Part shown: piece by piece, positions 51,831 to 60,511 of the stretch
How positions within the stretch are numbered: the first letter of the stretch is position 1
Layout: the number at the start of each line of letters is the position of its first letter
Made by a program: the position numbers and the translations under genes
Assembly (NCBI GenBank): GCA_039198065.1
Contig: JBCCTU010000007.1
Location: 1 to 64,000, forward strand
DNA length: 64,000 bases
Reading direction: 5' to 3'
Origin: CALHVX01 sp039198065
GTDB lineage: Bacteria; Pseudomonadota; Gammaproteobacteria; Pseudomonadales; Azotimanducaceae
Notes under the pieces: generated by a model
Seen by the model: the letters and a program-made list of their open reading frames with translations, nothing else
What the model was told of the DNA's origin: nothing
The model's database searches: none

Positions 51831-52920
51831 CCTGCGCCGGTTCCGGAATCACTACGTCATCGCTCGCTTCGCTGCGGTCGGGCAGTAACTCTTTACGAAT
51901 TCGACCTTCGATGTCTTCCCGGATCTCAGAATGCTCAGCAAGGAATTCCGCTGCATTCTTACGGCCCTGACCGATGCGATCGCCATTGTAGGAATACCAG
52001 GCTCCCGATTTTTCGACGATCCCCTGCTGCACCCCCAGATTCAGGATTTCGTCCATCAGATTGATGCCACGACCGTAGAGAATCTGAAACTCCGTCTGGC
52101 GGAACGGCGGTGCCACTTTGTTCTTAACGACCTTCACCCGGGTTTCGTTACCCACGACCTCATCGCCATCTTTCACCGCGCCAATGCGACGAATGTCGAG
52201 GCGAACGGAGGCGTAGAATTTGAGCGCGTTACCGCCGGTGGTGGTTTCCGGCGATCCGAACATCACGCCGATCTTCATGCGGATCTGGTTGATGAAGATC
52301 ACGAGGGTGTTTGAATTCTTGATGTTGCCCGTCATTTTGCGCAACGCCTGGCTCATGAGCCGCGCCTGCAAGCCGACGTGGGTGTCACCCATCTCGCCCT
52401 CGATTTCCGCCTTTGGCGTAAGCGCTGCCACGGAATCGACAACGACGACGTCCACGGCGCCGGAGCGCACGATCATGTCGCAGATTTCCAGCGCCTGCTC
52501 GCCAGTGTCCGGTTGCGAAACGAGCAGATCGTCGGTGTCTACGCCGAGGGATTCGGCGTAGATTGGATCGAGCGCGTGTTCCGCGTCGATGAAGGCACAG
52601 GTGCCGCCCGCTTTCTGCGCCTCGGCGATCACCTGCAGCGTCAGCGTGGTTTTACCGGACGATTCCGGGCCGTAGATCTCGACAATGCGCCCCTTCGGCA
52701 ACCCACCGATGCCCAACGCGACGTCCAGCCCGAGGGAGCCCGTCGACACCGACGGGATCAGGAGCTGTTCCCGATCGCCCAGACGCATCATCGAACCCTT
52801 GCCGAACTGCCGTTCGATCTGGGCCAGAGCAGCGCTCAACGCACGGTCTTTGTGAGCATCGTCCGCACCGCCCTTGCTTGCCGCGCCTTTACTGCCCACC
52901 GCTCCTGCGTCTTTCGCCAT
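51820..52920 (-). CDS. recA: recombinase RecA
   Basis: This encodes 366 residues from the ATG at 52920, which has AGGAG upstream; a longer frame reaching 52992 includes the promoter and is rejected. Walker A GPESSGKTT, Walker B VVVVDSVAAL, the loop GVMFGSPETTTGGNAL and the acidic C-terminus are all present. It catalyses strand exchange and triggers LexA self-cleavage. A LexA box lies 45 bases upstream. Confidence 0.98.
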   Translation of the reverse strand: MAKDAGAVGSKGAASKGGADDAHKDRALSAALAQIERQFGKGSMMRLGDREQLLIPSVSTGSLGLDVALGIGGLPKGRIVEIYGPESSGKTTLTLQVIAEAQKAGGTCAFIDAEHALDPIYAESLGVDTDDLLVSQPDTGEQALEICDMIVRSGAVDVVVVDSVAALTPKAEIEGEMGDTHVGLQARLMSQALRKMTGNIKNSNTLVIFINQIRMKIGVMFGSPETTTGGNALKFYASVRLDIRRIGAVKDGDEVVGNETRVKVVKNKVAPPFRQTEFQILYGRGINLMDEILNLGVQQGIVEKSGAWYSYNGDRIGQGRKNAAEFLAEHSEIREDIEGRIRKELLPDRSEASDDVVIPEPAQDAL

Positions 52921-52964
52921 CTTCAATCTCCTTGCTGAAAAACTCACCGCACGAATGGGCAGGA

Positions 52965-52980
52965 CTGTATATTCATTCAG
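52965..52980 (-). promoter_or_regulatory. LexA-binding site (SOS box) of recA
   Basis: On the minus strand the site reads CTG-AATGAATATA-CAG, matching the gammaproteobacterial SOS box CTG-N10-CAG, with flanking TA and TC close to consensus. It is 45-60 bases upstream of the recA start, the expected position for LexA repression. Confidence 0.85.
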
Positions 52981-53138
52981 TAGTCGGTACAAGGGCGAAA
53001 TCGACGCTGGCCGTGGGTGATTGACCGGTGACTTGACCCTCTATCGCCCCGCTGCTTGACTCGCCGCGAGAGTCGCACCGCACGCCGGGTTCCGTTTCCG
53101 TCTGTGCATAGCCCGAGAGCCGTTAGCGTCAGCCTGCT

Positions 53139-55817
53139 TTGAGTCCAAACGCCCCGACAGATACCCCTCGACCTGCCGAGGCTGCGCGCGTCGCAGCCCC
53201 GGGGGCCGCGCCCGAGCGCCGCAACTCCGAAACAAACCACACCCCAATGATGCAGCAGTATCTGGCAATCAAGGCGGAGCACCCGAACGAGCTGCTGTTC
53301 TATCGCATGGGGGACTTCTACGAGCTGTTTTTCGACGACGCCGTCCGCGCCGCCGAGTTGCTCGACATCACGTTGACCGCCCGCGGCCAAGCCGGCGGTG
53401 AAAAGATCCCCATGTGCGGCGTGCCGTTTCACTCAGCAGATAGCTACCTGAAACGGCTGCTCGATATCGGTGAAACCGTTGCGGTATGCGAGCAAGTCGG
53501 CGATCCGGCGCTGAGCAAAGGACCGGTGGAGCGAGCCGTGCAGCGCGTCCTTACGCCGGGCACGCTGACCGATGACGCACTGCTCGACGACGGCGCCAGT
53601 CATGCCCTAATGGCGATCGCGGAAGACAGCCAAGGTTTCGCATTCGCAGCGCTGAGTCTTGCGGAGAGTCGTTTCGAAGCCGGCCATCACGGCAGCTGGG
53701 TTGATCTCATGGCCGAGCTGGGACGCCGCGAGCCGGCGGAATTGCTGCTTGCAACGGATCTTTACGACCGACACCGAGACCGCATCGACGACTGGCTGTT
53801 GCGCCGCCGCTGTGTGCTGCGACCGCAGGACAGCATCGCCTTCGATGCCCAGCTCGCCGAGGAGCTGCTGATCCGTCATTTCAACGTCGACGACCTCACC
53901 GCCTTCGGACTTCGCGGTGACACAGCCGTGGCCGCAACGGCCGGTGCGGTACTGCGGCACGCTCAGTTCGCTCAACGACAGGACCTGTCAGCGATCGACC
54001 AACTGCTGCTGACGGAGCAACGCGACTATCTCGCGGTCGACGGTGCCAGCCTGCGTCACCTCGAGATTTGCGAACGGATCGATGGCGGCACCGACCATAC
54101 GCTTTTCGCACTCATGGACAGCACGCAAACCCCGATGGGGCGCCGACGGCTAAAGCGCTGGTTGCAGAATCCGCTGCGGTCGGTGCGACCGGTGCTGCAG
54201 CGGCAGCACGCAGTGATCGAAATCGAGCGCGGTTACCTCGATGAAGCACTCCAGGAGCAGCTCAACGGCCTGGGTGATCTCGAGCGCGTCACCACCCGTC
54301 TGGCGCTGGGTCAGGCGACGCCGCGCGATCTCGCACGTCTGCGCAGTGCGCTGCGTGCCGTCCCGCAGCTGCGCTCGGTAATCGCCACAACGATTAGTGA
54401 CGGGTTGAAGTCGCTGCACCGCGCCCTCGAGCCCTTGCCGGGCACGCTGGAACTGCTCGAGCGCAGTATCGTCGATGCTCCACCGGCGACGATTCGCGAC
54501 GGCCGTGTCCTGGCCGACGGTTACGATGCGGATCTCGATCAGCTGAGAAGTCAGGCGAACGATTCGAGCCAATGGCTGAGCGATCTGGAAGCGCGCGAAC
54601 GGGAAACCACGGGGATCGCTAACCTCAAAGTCGGGTACAACCGAGTGCACGGCTACTACATCGAAGTGAGCCGAGCCGCCAATCAGACCATCCCGGAGCA
54701 CTACCAACGCCGCCAGACCCTGAAAAACGCCGAGCGTTACATCACCCCGGAGCTCAAGGCCTTTGAAGAGGATGCTCTCAGCGCGGGCAGCAAAGCCCTG
54801 CGTCTTGAGCGTCGACTGTTCGAGGCACTGCTGGCGACGCTGCGCGAAGTGTCCGGTGCCCTGCGCGCAATGGCCAGCGCGCTGGCTGAGCTCGACGCGC
54901 TGGCGAGCCTTGCGGAACGGGCTCGAGCCTTGGGTTTCACGCGCCCCATTTTCACCGATGCGCCGGGTATCGAAATCGAGGGTGGCTGGCATCCGGTAGT
55001 GAAGGCCGCCAGCACAGCACCGTTTATCGCCAACGATCTATCGCTCTCTGAAGAACGGCGGTTGCTAATTATTACCGGGCCGAACATGGGCGGTAAGTCC
55101 ACGTTCATGCGGCAAACGGCGTTGATCGTGCTGTTGGCCTACGCCGGAAGCCTGGTCCCCGCGACCCATGCACGCCTGGGACCGATCGACCGAATCTTTA
55201 CCCGCATCGGTGCCGGAGACGATCTCGCCGGGGGCAAGTCGACGTTCATGGTCGAGATGACCGAGACCGCCAACATACTGCGCCAGGCGAGTACAACCAG
55301 CTTGGTCCTGCTCGATGAGATTGGCCGCGGAACAAGCACCTTCGATGGGCTAGCGATCGCCTGGGCGACCGCGCAGTACCTGGCGGCGCAAGCGCGGGCC
55401 TACACGCTGTTCGCGACGCACTACTTCGAACTGACCGCTCTTGTTGATCAGCACGACGACATTGCCAACGTGCATCTCTCCGCTGTGCTGCACGACGGTG
55501 ACATCGTGTTTTTGCACAGCGTCCGCGACGGCGCGGCCAGCCAGAGCTACGGCCTGCAGGTGGCCCGGCTCGCCGGTGTGCCGGCGGCAGTGTTAAGCGA
55601 AGCACAAGCCAAGCTCGCGCAGCTGGAGGCCGGTGGGCTGCTGCGCGCACCGGAACATACTCGCCAACCGGACCTGTTCGCTGGGTCGCAACAACTGGAC
55701 ACTCGGGCGACTAAGCTTCGCCACCGGCTGTGCAGCCTGAGCCCCGATGACCTTACCCCGCGGGCCGCGCTCAACTTGCTCTACGAGCTCCGCTCGGAGG
55801 CGCTGCAGGACGACTAG
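53139..55817 (+). CDS. mutS: DNA mismatch repair protein MutS
   Basis: This encodes 892 residues from a TTG at 53139; the next in-frame start is the ATG at 53247, which would cut into the conserved HTPMMQQYLAIK opening. The N-terminal mismatch-binding motif GDFYELFF (Phe-x-Glu) lies near residue 57. The ATPase has Walker A GPNMGGKST near 650, VLLDEIGRGTSTFDGLA and TLFATHYFELT. It recognises mismatches and recruits MutL. It is transcribed divergently from recA with no cinA between. Confidence 0.95.
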   Translation: MSPNAPTDTPRPAEAARVAAPGAAPERRNSETNHTPMMQQYLAIKAEHPNELLFYRMGDFYELFFDDAVRAAELLDITLTARGQAGGEKIPMCGVPFHSADSYLKRLLDIGETVAVCEQVGDPALSKGPVERAVQRVLTPGTLTDDALLDDGASHALMAIAEDSQGFAFAALSLAESRFEAGHHGSWVDLMAELGRREPAELLLATDLYDRHRDRIDDWLLRRRCVLRPQDSIAFDAQLAEELLIRHFNVDDLTAFGLRGDTAVAATAGAVLRHAQFAQRQDLSAIDQLLLTEQRDYLAVDGASLRHLEICERIDGGTDHTLFALMDSTQTPMGRRRLKRWLQNPLRSVRPVLQRQHAVIEIERGYLDEALQEQLNGLGDLERVTTRLALGQATPRDLARLRSALRAVPQLRSVIATTISDGLKSLHRALEPLPGTLELLERSIVDAPPATIRDGRVLADGYDADLDQLRSQANDSSQWLSDLEARERETTGIANLKVGYNRVHGYYIEVSRAANQTIPEHYQRRQTLKNAERYITPELKAFEEDALSAGSKALRLERRLFEALLATLREVSGALRAMASALAELDALASLAERARALGFTRPIFTDAPGIEIEGGWHPVVKAASTAPFIANDLSLSEERRLLIITGPNMGGKSTFMRQTALIVLLAYAGSLVPATHARLGPIDRIFTRIGAGDDLAGGKSTFMVEMTETANILRQASTTSLVLLDEIGRGTSTFDGLAIAWATAQYLAAQARAYTLFATHYFELTALVDQHDDIANVHLSAVLHDGDIVFLHSVRDGAASQSYGLQVARLAGVPAAVLSEAQAKLAQLEAGGLLRAPEHTRQPDLFAGSQQLDTRATKLRHRLCSLSPDDLTPRAALNLLYELRSEALQDD

Positions 55818-55912
55818 GCGTCTTGGCGCTCCTGCCCCACCGGCAGCGGCTCGACAGTCATCGAACGGCAGTTACAATACGGCCCCGTTTGGTTTGGGTG
55901 AGCAGTAGCGGA

Positions 55913-56236
55913 ATGACTTTCGTCGTCGGTGAAAATTGCATCAAGTGCAAGCATACGGACTGCGTCGAGGTGTGCCCAGTGGATTGCTTTTATGAGGGCC
56001 CAAACTTTTTGGTCATACATCCGGATGAGTGCATCGACTGCGCGCTGTGCGAGCCCGAATGTCCGGTAGACGCTATTTTTTCTGAAGACGAACTACCCGA
56101 CGACCAACAGAACTTTCTGCAGCTCAACCTGGAGCTCTCCGAAGCTTGGCCAAACATCACGGAGAAAAAGGATGCTCCGAGTGACGCCGAGGAGTGGGAC
56201 GGCAAGCCCAACAAGCTGGAACTGCTGGAGCGTTGA
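55913..56236 (+). CDS. fdxA: 7Fe ferredoxin FdxA
   Basis: This encodes 107 residues, exactly the normal size. The N-terminal CIKCKHTDCVEVCPVDCF and CIDCALCEPECPVDA supply ligands for a [3Fe-4S] and a [4Fe-4S] cluster. A helical C-terminal extension (NFLQLNLELSEAWPNITEKK) is typical of FdxA. It carries electrons in the cytoplasm. It lies downstream of mutS, as in Pseudomonas, and overlaps the next ferredoxin gene. Confidence 0.95.
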   Translation: MTFVVGENCIKCKHTDCVEVCPVDCFYEGPNFLVIHPDECIDCALCEPECPVDAIFSEDELPDDQQNFLQLNLELSEAWPNITEKKDAPSDAEEWDGKPNKLELLER

Positions 56237-56565
56237 CCACGGGTCCGTTTTCAGCGGTCGACAAGCCGGCGAGCACAACAGCGCGCGTCGAGGCTGTCAT
56301 CAATGGCACGGAGCACTCGTTTACCGTCGAACCCGATGCCCTGAGCATTCTCGACGCCGCGCTCGACGCGGGTATCGATGCCCCCTTTTCCTGTCGCTCC
56401 GGTAACTGTGGCACCTGTGTGGTCCGAGTCCTCAGTGGGCGCGCTGAAATGCAGCTAAATACAGTGCTCGACGAAGATGACATCACCCGCGGGCTGCTCC
56501 TCAGCTGCCAAGCGCTGCCAAGGACACCGCTGCTGTTACTGAGCTGGGACGATCTGGAGCGCTGA
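56233..56565 (+). CDS. [2Fe-2S] plant-type ferredoxin
   Basis: This encodes about 110 residues if it starts at the TTG at 56233 that overlaps the fdxA stop. An in-frame GTG at 56194, inside fdxA, is an alternative. Ligands follow the plant-type pattern CxxxxCxxC (CRSGNCGTC near residue 60) with a fourth Cys in LLSCQA. It has a short N-terminal beta grasp domain (VEAVINGTEHSFTVE). The redox partner is unknown; adjacency to FdxA suggests a shared electron-transfer role. Confidence 0.85.
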   Translation: MTTGPFSAVDKPASTTARVEAVINGTEHSFTVEPDALSILDAALDAGIDAPFSCRSGNCGTCVVRVLSGRAEMQLNTVLDEDDITRGLLLSCQALPRTPLLLLSWDDLER

Positions 56566-56673
56566 TCGGTTCCTTCCAACCCTTCATAAGGTGTCCGCAC
56601 CACCGTTTTCGTCATCCACGACGGCCATATGGGTTCCCACTGGGTGTTGCGGCTCGGCTAACGCCTCGCCGAA

Positions 56674-56695
56674 CCTGTCCTGTCGACAGGACAGG
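56674..56695. promoter_or_regulatory. perfect 22-bp palindrome upstream of folE
   Basis: Eleven bases (CCTGTCCTGTC, 56674-56684) are followed at once by their reverse complement (56685-56695), with no loop. A gapless palindrome is a better protein-binding operator than a hairpin. It lies 58 bases before the folE ATG, where a repressor would act. A two-part CCTGT repeat makes it a possible site for two dimers. Confidence 0.5.
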
Positions 56696-56752
56696 CCAAC
56701 TGTTAAACTCATATGACAGCGACTCGATCGGCGGTACGCCGGAGCAACGGAC

Positions 56753-57565
56753 ATGGCCGAACCCAAAGCAGATTCAATTGAACTAGACGACGACATCAGC
56801 CTCGCTGAGTCCAAGAGCGAAACAGGACAACCTGCCGCCACCGTGCGGACGGGAGAGCGCAGGGTGAGCGATAGGAACGCAGCATCGAAAACGCCGGTCG
56901 CCGACCGGATCCGAGGTCGCCTTGACGCGGCGGGCCAGCGCTACTTCGCCAACGACAACATCAGCGCCTTCATCAAGGACGGCGAGATCGATGAACTCAA
57001 GGCCGAAGTTGAGGACCGCATGCGCGAGGTGTTGCGCGCCCTCGTTATTGATACGGAAAGCGACCACAACACCCAGGACACCGCGCGCCGAGTCGCAAAG
57101 ATGTACATCAACGAGGTGTTCCACGGTCGCTATACGCCAGCACCGGCCGTCACCGAATTTCCGAACGTCTCGCGCCTCAATGAGCTAATGATCGTCGGCC
57201 CGGTCACGGTCCGAAGCGCCTGCTCCCATCACCTGTGCCCGATCATTGGACGCATCTGGGTGGGGGTGATGCCGAACGAAAGTTCAGCGCTGATTGGCTT
57301 ATCGAAATACGCTCGCCTGACGGAATGGGTCATGAACCGACCGCAGATCCAGGAAGAGGCGATCGCTCAGCTTGCAAACCTGCTGCAGGAGAAGATGGCG
57401 CCGGACGGCCTGGCGATCGTGATGGAAGCCGACCACTTCTGCATGCACTGGCGCGGTGTCAAAGACATGGACTCGAAGATGATCAATAGCGTCATGCGTG
57501 GGTCCTTTCTAAAGGATGCAAGCCTGCGGCGGGAGTTTCTCTCGCTTATGGCCAACAAACAGTAA
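56753..57565 (+). CDS. folE: GTP cyclohydrolase I
   Basis: This encodes 270 residues, with a longer polar N-terminus (about 60 residues) than most. DTESDHNTQDTARRVAKMY, the zinc ligands in RSACSHHLCPIIGR and VMEADHFCMHWRG, and ALIGLSKYARL are the FolE signature. It converts GTP to dihydroneopterin triphosphate, the first step of tetrahydrofolate synthesis. Its gene ends 19 bases before the BLUF gene, so the two are probably co-transcribed. Confidence 0.95.
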   Translation: MAEPKADSIELDDDISLAESKSETGQPAATVRTGERRVSDRNAASKTPVADRIRGRLDAAGQRYFANDNISAFIKDGEIDELKAEVEDRMREVLRALVIDTESDHNTQDTARRVAKMYINEVFHGRYTPAPAVTEFPNVSRLNELMIVGPVTVRSACSHHLCPIIGRIWVGVMPNESSALIGLSKYARLTEWVMNRPQIQEEAIAQLANLLQEKMAPDGLAIVMEADHFCMHWRGVKDMDSKMINSVMRGSFLKDASLRREFLSLMANKQ

Positions 57566-57584
57566 GTCGGAGAGACGCGCTGCC

Positions 57585-58025
57585 ATGCTCGTTAGACTGC
57601 TCTACGCGAGTCGCTCGAAGGAAGTGATTAGCGACGACGTCGTCCAGACAATCTTGAAGTCGTCCCGTCAATCCAACAGCGAAGCCGGCATTACCGGTGT
57701 CCTGTGCGTTTACGAAAGCGGCCATACCTATCTGCAGGTGCTTGAAGGCGGTCGAGATCAGGTGAACGGCCTGTACCAAACCATATGTGGCGACGAACGG
57801 CATACCGACATTACGATCCTGCACTACGCAGACATCGCCGAGCGTCGCTTCAGCGGCTGGCGTATGGGACGAGTCAACCTATCCAAGGTCAACCGCTCGA
57901 CGATCATTCGCTTCTCCGAAAGCGCCACCCTCGACCCCTTCGCACTCAACGGCGATACGGCGCTACGGCTCCTTGAAGAACTCGTGGCAACCGCCGCGAT
58001 CCACACCGAATCCGGCGGTCACTGA
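57585..58025 (+). CDS. BLUF-domain blue-light photoreceptor
   Basis: This encodes 146 residues from the ATG at 57585. The FAD-binding BLUF domain fills about 1-95, with the key photochemical residues in place: Tyr 7 (LLYAS), Asn 31, Gln 51 (LQVLEGG), and Trp 92 and Met 94 (GWRMG). ERHTDITILHYADIAERRFSGW continues the family pattern. Such short BLUF proteins sense blue light and act through partner proteins. A C-terminal helical tail (about 100-146) has no enzyme domain. It follows folE and converges with the AbgT gene. Confidence 0.9.
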   Translation: MLVRLLYASRSKEVISDDVVQTILKSSRQSNSEAGITGVLCVYESGHTYLQVLEGGRDQVNGLYQTICGDERHTDITILHYADIAERRFSGWRMGRVNLSKVNRSTIIRFSESATLDPFALNGDTALRLLEELVATAAIHTESGGH

Positions 58026-59599
58026 CCTTCACCACCAGGCAATGCGTACGTCGTGCCCACCCCCGGTCCCAGGGGCAGCTCGAGTCCGACCCAAAAACCG
58101 GTCAACACCAGACCCGCCAACAGAAAGTACACGGAGAACGGAATCATCGTGGCGGTCAGACTGCCGATGCCAAAGTCCGCCTGCCAGCGTTGGCAGAACG
58201 TAAGAATCAGCGGGAAGTACACCATGAGCGGTGTAATGATGTTGGTCGCGCTATCCCCCACTCGGTAGGCGGCGGTGGTCATCTCCGGCGAAACCCCCAG
58301 CAGCATCAACATTGGGACCAATACCGGTGCCATCAGCGCCCACTTGGCACTCGCGGAACCAACGAAGAGGTTCACCAGCCCGGAGAACAGAATGAGCAAC
58401 ACCAACACGACGCTGATCGGTAGTTCCGCTGCCTCGATGGCGCCAGCACCAGTTATCGCGAAAATCAGCCCCAGATTGGACCAGTTGAACATCGCCACAA
58501 AGTGCGCGGCGGCGAACGACAGGACAAGGTAGTACGCCAGATCGCCCATGGCGGCGCTCATCATGGCGACCAGATCCCGATGGGACGTAATCTTTCCCAC
58601 CACCTTGCCGTACGCCCAGCCAGTCGCGAGGAAAAAGATGAAAAAGCCCGCGACGAGCGATCGGTAAAACGGGGTCAGCCGCGCTTCGGGGCTGGCCTCC
58701 TCGTCAATGAGCGGCGTGCCGGGACCAAGCGTGAACACCACCCAGGCCAGTACGACGCCGAGTGCGGCTATGCCTGCTGCCCGAAGCCCCGCACGCTCCG
58801 CGGCCGTCGCTGGCGCATCGGCATCGATGGTACCGGCCGTTGAGCTGACGTAGGGTCCTGGGCCGGAAAGCGCGACCAGTCGCGGCTCGATAACCCGGTC
58901 CGTGACATACCAGACCACGGGGGTGAACAGCAGCAACAGCACCGCCATGAAGTACCAGTTTCCCGCAATGTTTGCGTCCCAGCCGGGCGCCAGCACTTCG
59001 GCGGCAGCTTCCGTTATGCCGAACAACAGAGCGTCGAGACTGCCCGGCAAAAGGTTTGCCGAGAAACCACCGGAAACGCCGGCGAAGGCAGCGGCAATGC
59101 CGGCGATCGGGTGACGTCGAGCTGCAGCAAAGAGCACACCGGCTAACGGGATAAGTACTACGTAAGCAGCGTCCGCCGCCATGTTCGACATCATCGCCAC
59201 GATGGCAACGACCGGAGTCAGGAGGTGCTTTGGCGCGCCCCGAACCCCGAGGCGCATCGCCGTCGCAAAGAGCCCCGACCGCTCAGCCACCCCGGCACCG
59301 AGCATGACCAGCAGGACGTAACCCAGGGGATAGAAGTGCGTGAAGGTCTGCGGCATCTCGACAAGCAGCCGCTGCAGATTGGCGGCACTTAAGAGACTCG
59401 CAGCGTCAATCACCAGAAGCTCACCGTCCGCGGCCCGGCGGGTTGGGTGGACGGCACTAACGTCGAGCCAGGCACACACCTGGCTGACGACGATGAGTAC
59501 TCCGATCAACCAAACGAAGATAAATACAGGGTCAGGCAGACGATTACCCAGGCGCTCAATCTGGCCCAGCACGCCGCTGTGGGTCGTTACAGCTGTCAT
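58019..59599 (-). CDS. AbgT-family transporter
   Basis: This encodes 526 residues from the ATG at 59599, within the stop of the upstream gene (ATGA); a longer frame lies in other DNA. Around a dozen membrane segments are visible. VFIFVWLIGVLIVVSQ at the start and SASAKWALMAPVLVPMLMLLGVSPEMTTAAYRVGDSATNIITPL near the end match the AbgT family. These import p-aminobenzoyl-glutamate, or export sulfonamides by proton exchange. Its 3' end overlaps the BLUF gene by seven bases. Confidence 0.9.
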   Translation of the reverse strand: MTAVTTHSGVLGQIERLGNRLPDPVFIFVWLIGVLIVVSQVCAWLDVSAVHPTRRAADGELLVIDAASLLSAANLQRLLVEMPQTFTHFYPLGYVLLVMLGAGVAERSGLFATAMRLGVRGAPKHLLTPVVAIVAMMSNMAADAAYVVLIPLAGVLFAAARRHPIAGIAAAFAGVSGGFSANLLPGSLDALLFGITEAAAEVLAPGWDANIAGNWYFMAVLLLLFTPVVWYVTDRVIEPRLVALSGPGPYVSSTAGTIDADAPATAAERAGLRAAGIAALGVVLAWVVFTLGPGTPLIDEEASPEARLTPFYRSLVAGFFIFFLATGWAYGKVVGKITSHRDLVAMMSAAMGDLAYYLVLSFAAAHFVAMFNWSNLGLIFAITGAGAIEAAELPISVVLVLLILFSGLVNLFVGSASAKWALMAPVLVPMLMLLGVSPEMTTAAYRVGDSATNIITPLMVYFPLILTFCQRWQADFGIGSLTATMIPFSVYFLLAGLVLTGFWVGLELPLGPGVGTTYALPGGEGQ

Positions 59600-60432
59600 G
59601 CGTCGTCCTCGATCGACGCTTTCATGAAGCGCAGCATCATGCGCATTTCCGCGACCACGGTGCCGTCGGTATCCGCCGCTTCCGAATGAAACCACAACAA
59701 CTCGGTCTTCGGGCTGCTGCCGACACCGAGCACGCGGCTGCTCACCCGGTAACGCCGATCAAGCAAAAACGGGCCGGACCGATGAGCAATGTCGATGGCC
59801 CCAAACAGCCCGACGGCGCGGGGATCAACCCGGGGACGCAGGGCCTCCATAGGCGGCGCCCAGAGAAACTCGACGAATGTTGCTGGGCATGCGGGTATGC
59901 CCGCCGCCAGGCCGACGGTCCACGTACTCAGAGGTTCGCTGATCACGCCCGCAGCCATACGCTCGCGTTGCCGCTCAGAGCTTGCGTGCAGATCGTAGGA
60001 ACCGAGATCCATGTCCGCACTAACTCGATGCAGAATTCGGTACGCGGCGTCCGCAGCGAATCGGGCCCGCTGTGCCTCCAGCGGTGGTAAGGGGCCGACG
60101 CCAGCTGAGCCTTGCGCGACGACTTCTCCGGACTCGTTCACCATCTGGACATGAGCGGATGCTGCCGCTGGATCGAGTTCAACCCGTACCGCTTCTCGGT
60201 CAACAGTGGCTCGCCGAAAGTCGAGACAGAGAAAACCCTGATGCCACCACGCGTCACCAAAATGCTCGAGGACCGGAGGTACAAACTGGTTGGCGTGGAC
60301 GTCGCCAGGCACCGTGCCACCGCGAAACCCCAGACGCTCGGCCGTTGCATCGTCATGAATGCTGCCGTCGCCGGCATCAGCGGCCCAGTTGCGACCCTGG
60401 ACCCAAGGCCCACGCCGTTTGCCAGTGCTCAT
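59596..60432 (-). CDS. hotdog-fold (MaoC/thioesterase-like) protein, probable
   Basis: This encodes 278 residues. I chose the ATG at 60432, which has GGAG seven bases upstream; ATGs farther up have weaker signals. SIHDDATAERLGFRGGTVPGDVH resembles the substrate-loop and catalytic region of MaoC-like double hotdog proteins, and FVEFLWAPPMEALRPRVDPRA and a late strand (YRVSSRVLGVG) fit a second hotdog. It probably acts on acyl-CoA esters. It lies between an acyl-CoA dehydrogenase and the AbgT gene. Confidence 0.55.
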   Translation of the reverse strand: MSTGKRRGPWVQGRNWAADAGDGSIHDDATAERLGFRGGTVPGDVHANQFVPPVLEHFGDAWWHQGFLCLDFRRATVDREAVRVELDPAAASAHVQMVNESGEVVAQGSAGVGPLPPLEAQRARFAADAAYRILHRVSADMDLGSYDLHASSERQRERMAAGVISEPLSTWTVGLAAGIPACPATFVEFLWAPPMEALRPRVDPRAVGLFGAIDIAHRSGPFLLDRRYRVSSRVLGVGSSPKTELLWFHSEAADTDGTVVAEMRMMLRFMKASIEDDA

Positions 60433-60511
60433 GTCAGAACTCCGCCCCTCCGCTTTGCTCATACGCCTACCGTTCTCGCCGACACTCGATGTGCCCAATG
60501 TGCCCGATCGA

